Shown here: piece after piece, positions 5,657 to 6,430 of the stretch | Position numbering within the stretch: the first letter of the stretch is position 1 | How the letters are laid out: each line of letters starts with the position of its first letter | From: CAYFIW01 sp964500645 | GTDB taxonomy: Bacteria > Chloroflexota > Dehalococcoidia > Lucifugimonadales > UBA826 | DNA length: 6,430 nt | Assembly (NCBI GenBank): GCA_964500645.1 | Contig: CAZCOH010000078.1 | Location: 1 to 6,430 of the forward strand | Direction of reading: 5' to 3' | Notes under the pieces: generated by a model | The model's database searches: none | What the model saw: the letters and a program-made list of their open reading frames with translations, nothing else | Told to the model about the DNA's origin: nothing | Made by a program: the position numbers and the translations under genes

Positions 5657-6430
5657 TTACAAAATGAGCATGGCATCCCCAAAACTATAAAATCTGTACT
5701 CGTTTTGGACAGCCTCCTCATAGGCTCTCATGATCAACTCACGACTTGATATGGCACTGGTCAACATTAGTAAAGTAGATTTAGGTAAGTGGAAATTTGT
5801 AACCAAATTATCTACAATTTTGAACTTATAACCCGGGGTAATAAATATATCTGCCCAACCTGATCCTGCGCTTAATATGGATCCTTTCTGAAGATTGGCA
5901 GCATTCTCCAGTAGCCTGACAGCCGTAGTTCCTACCGAAAAAACTCTCCTACCATCTAGCTTCGCTTTATTTATAGCTTCGGCAGATTCAGAAGACAACT
6001 CCCAAAACTCTGAATGCATCTCATGTTTATCTGGATCTTCAGTTTTTATTGGTCTGAAAGAATCCCATCCAACATGAAGAGTTACAAAAACAACTTTGAC
6101 TCCTTTCTCACGAATTTTAGACAGGAGATCAATTGTGAAATGTAGTCCCGCTGTTGGGGCGGCAACACTTCCTTCCTTGTGTGAATATACTGTCTGATAT
6201 CTTTCTGGATCTTCAACCCGTTTCTTTATATATGGAGGCAGAGGAACAACGCCTATATCGTTAATTTTTTCATCGCCATCCAACCTAACTATTCGCGTTC
6301 CTGAATTTTCGACCTCAATCACTTCACCCTCAATCGAAACGATCTCTGATCCTATTACAAACTTTGAGCCTACCTGCATTCTGCTACCAGGTTTCACAAG
6401 AGATCTCCACACATTTTTTTGCAACTGAGA
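5657..6430 (-). CDS. queA: S-adenosylmethionine:tRNA ribosyltransferase-isomerase QueA, C-terminal part
   Basis: This cytoplasmic enzyme transfers and isomerises the ribosyl group of S-adenosylmethionine onto preQ1 in the tRNA wobble position, making epoxyqueuosine in the queuosine pathway. The frame is open from the window edge, giving 257 residues of a protein usually about 340-360 long. The TTG at 6422-6424 is an internal Leu codon, not a start, because WRSLVKPGSRM matches the middle of the family. Family stretches in order are VKPG, VPLPPYI, ERYQTVY, AAPTAGLHF, LHVGWDSFRPI, KHEMHSEFWEL, GTTAVRLLE, ADIFITPGY, NFHLPKSTLLML and the ending YRFYSFGDAMLIL. The only visible oddity is Asp-Ser in the segment that usually reads HVGxGTF. 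The stop is TAA. The gene has no known tie to phosphate control and is probably just an upstream neighbour with its own transcription. Confidence 0.95.
   Translation of the reverse strand, partial: SQLQKNVWRSLVKPGSRMQVGSKFVIGSEIVSIEGEVIEVENSGTRIVRLDGDEKINDIGVVPLPPYIKKRVEDPERYQTVYSHKEGSVAAPTAGLHFTIDLLSKIREKGVKVVFVTLHVGWDSFRPIKTEDPDKHEMHSEFWELSSESAEAINKAKLDGRRVFSVGTTAVRLLENAANLQKGSILSAGSGWADIFITPGYKFKIVDNLVTNFHLPKSTLLMLTSAISSRELIMRAYEEAVQNEYRFYSFGDAMLIL

Overview
The window holds a compact phosphate-starvation (Pho) locus in which every recognisable gene lies on the minus strand. Read in transcription order, from high to low coordinates, it contains: the C-terminal three-quarters of queA (queuosine tRNA modification); an OmpR/PhoB-type response regulator; a PhoR-type sensor histidine kinase whose N-terminus is lost in a 100-base run of N; and the high-affinity phosphate ABC transporter pstS-pstC-pstA-pstB. 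The window ends inside pstB. The DNA is AT-rich (about 40% G+C by eye) and uses Shine-Dalgarno sites. The 100-N block suggests a draft scaffold. Protein style (PstS lipoprotein with a Ser/Thr/Gln linker, PAS-containing PhoR, low G+C) is compatible with an uncultivated bacterium such as a Chloroflexota/Dehalococcoidia-like lineage, but that assignment is a weak inference.

Layout: 5657-6430 queA (5' end off the window); 5498-5656 intergenic, with a perfect 12-bp hairpin right after queA; 4796-5497 response regulator, GTG start; 4673-4772 assembly gap; 3635-4672 histidine kinase (N-terminus missing); 3271-3634 non-coding region with a four-unit 11-bp direct repeat resembling a PHO-box array upstream of pstS; 2224-3270 pstS; 2077-2223 intergenic with a strong GC-rich hairpin; 1168-2076 pstC, interrupted by one in-frame amber codon; 273-1166 pstA; 1-264 pstB, cut by the window edge.

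How the parts work together: in the well-known Pho scheme, PhoR senses low phosphate through the Pst transporter and phosphorylates the PhoB-like regulator, which binds 11-bp-phased repeats and activates pst transcription. PstS then captures phosphate, PstC/PstA form the channel and PstB drives import. The repeat array, the pstS/pstC hairpin (a likely way to make more PstS than membrane proteins) and the tight pstC-pstA-pstB spacing all fit this.

I see no new class of system. The points most worth a second look are the amber codon in an otherwise intact pstC, the repeat array, the intercistronic hairpin, and the gap, which is too small for the missing kinase N-terminus.
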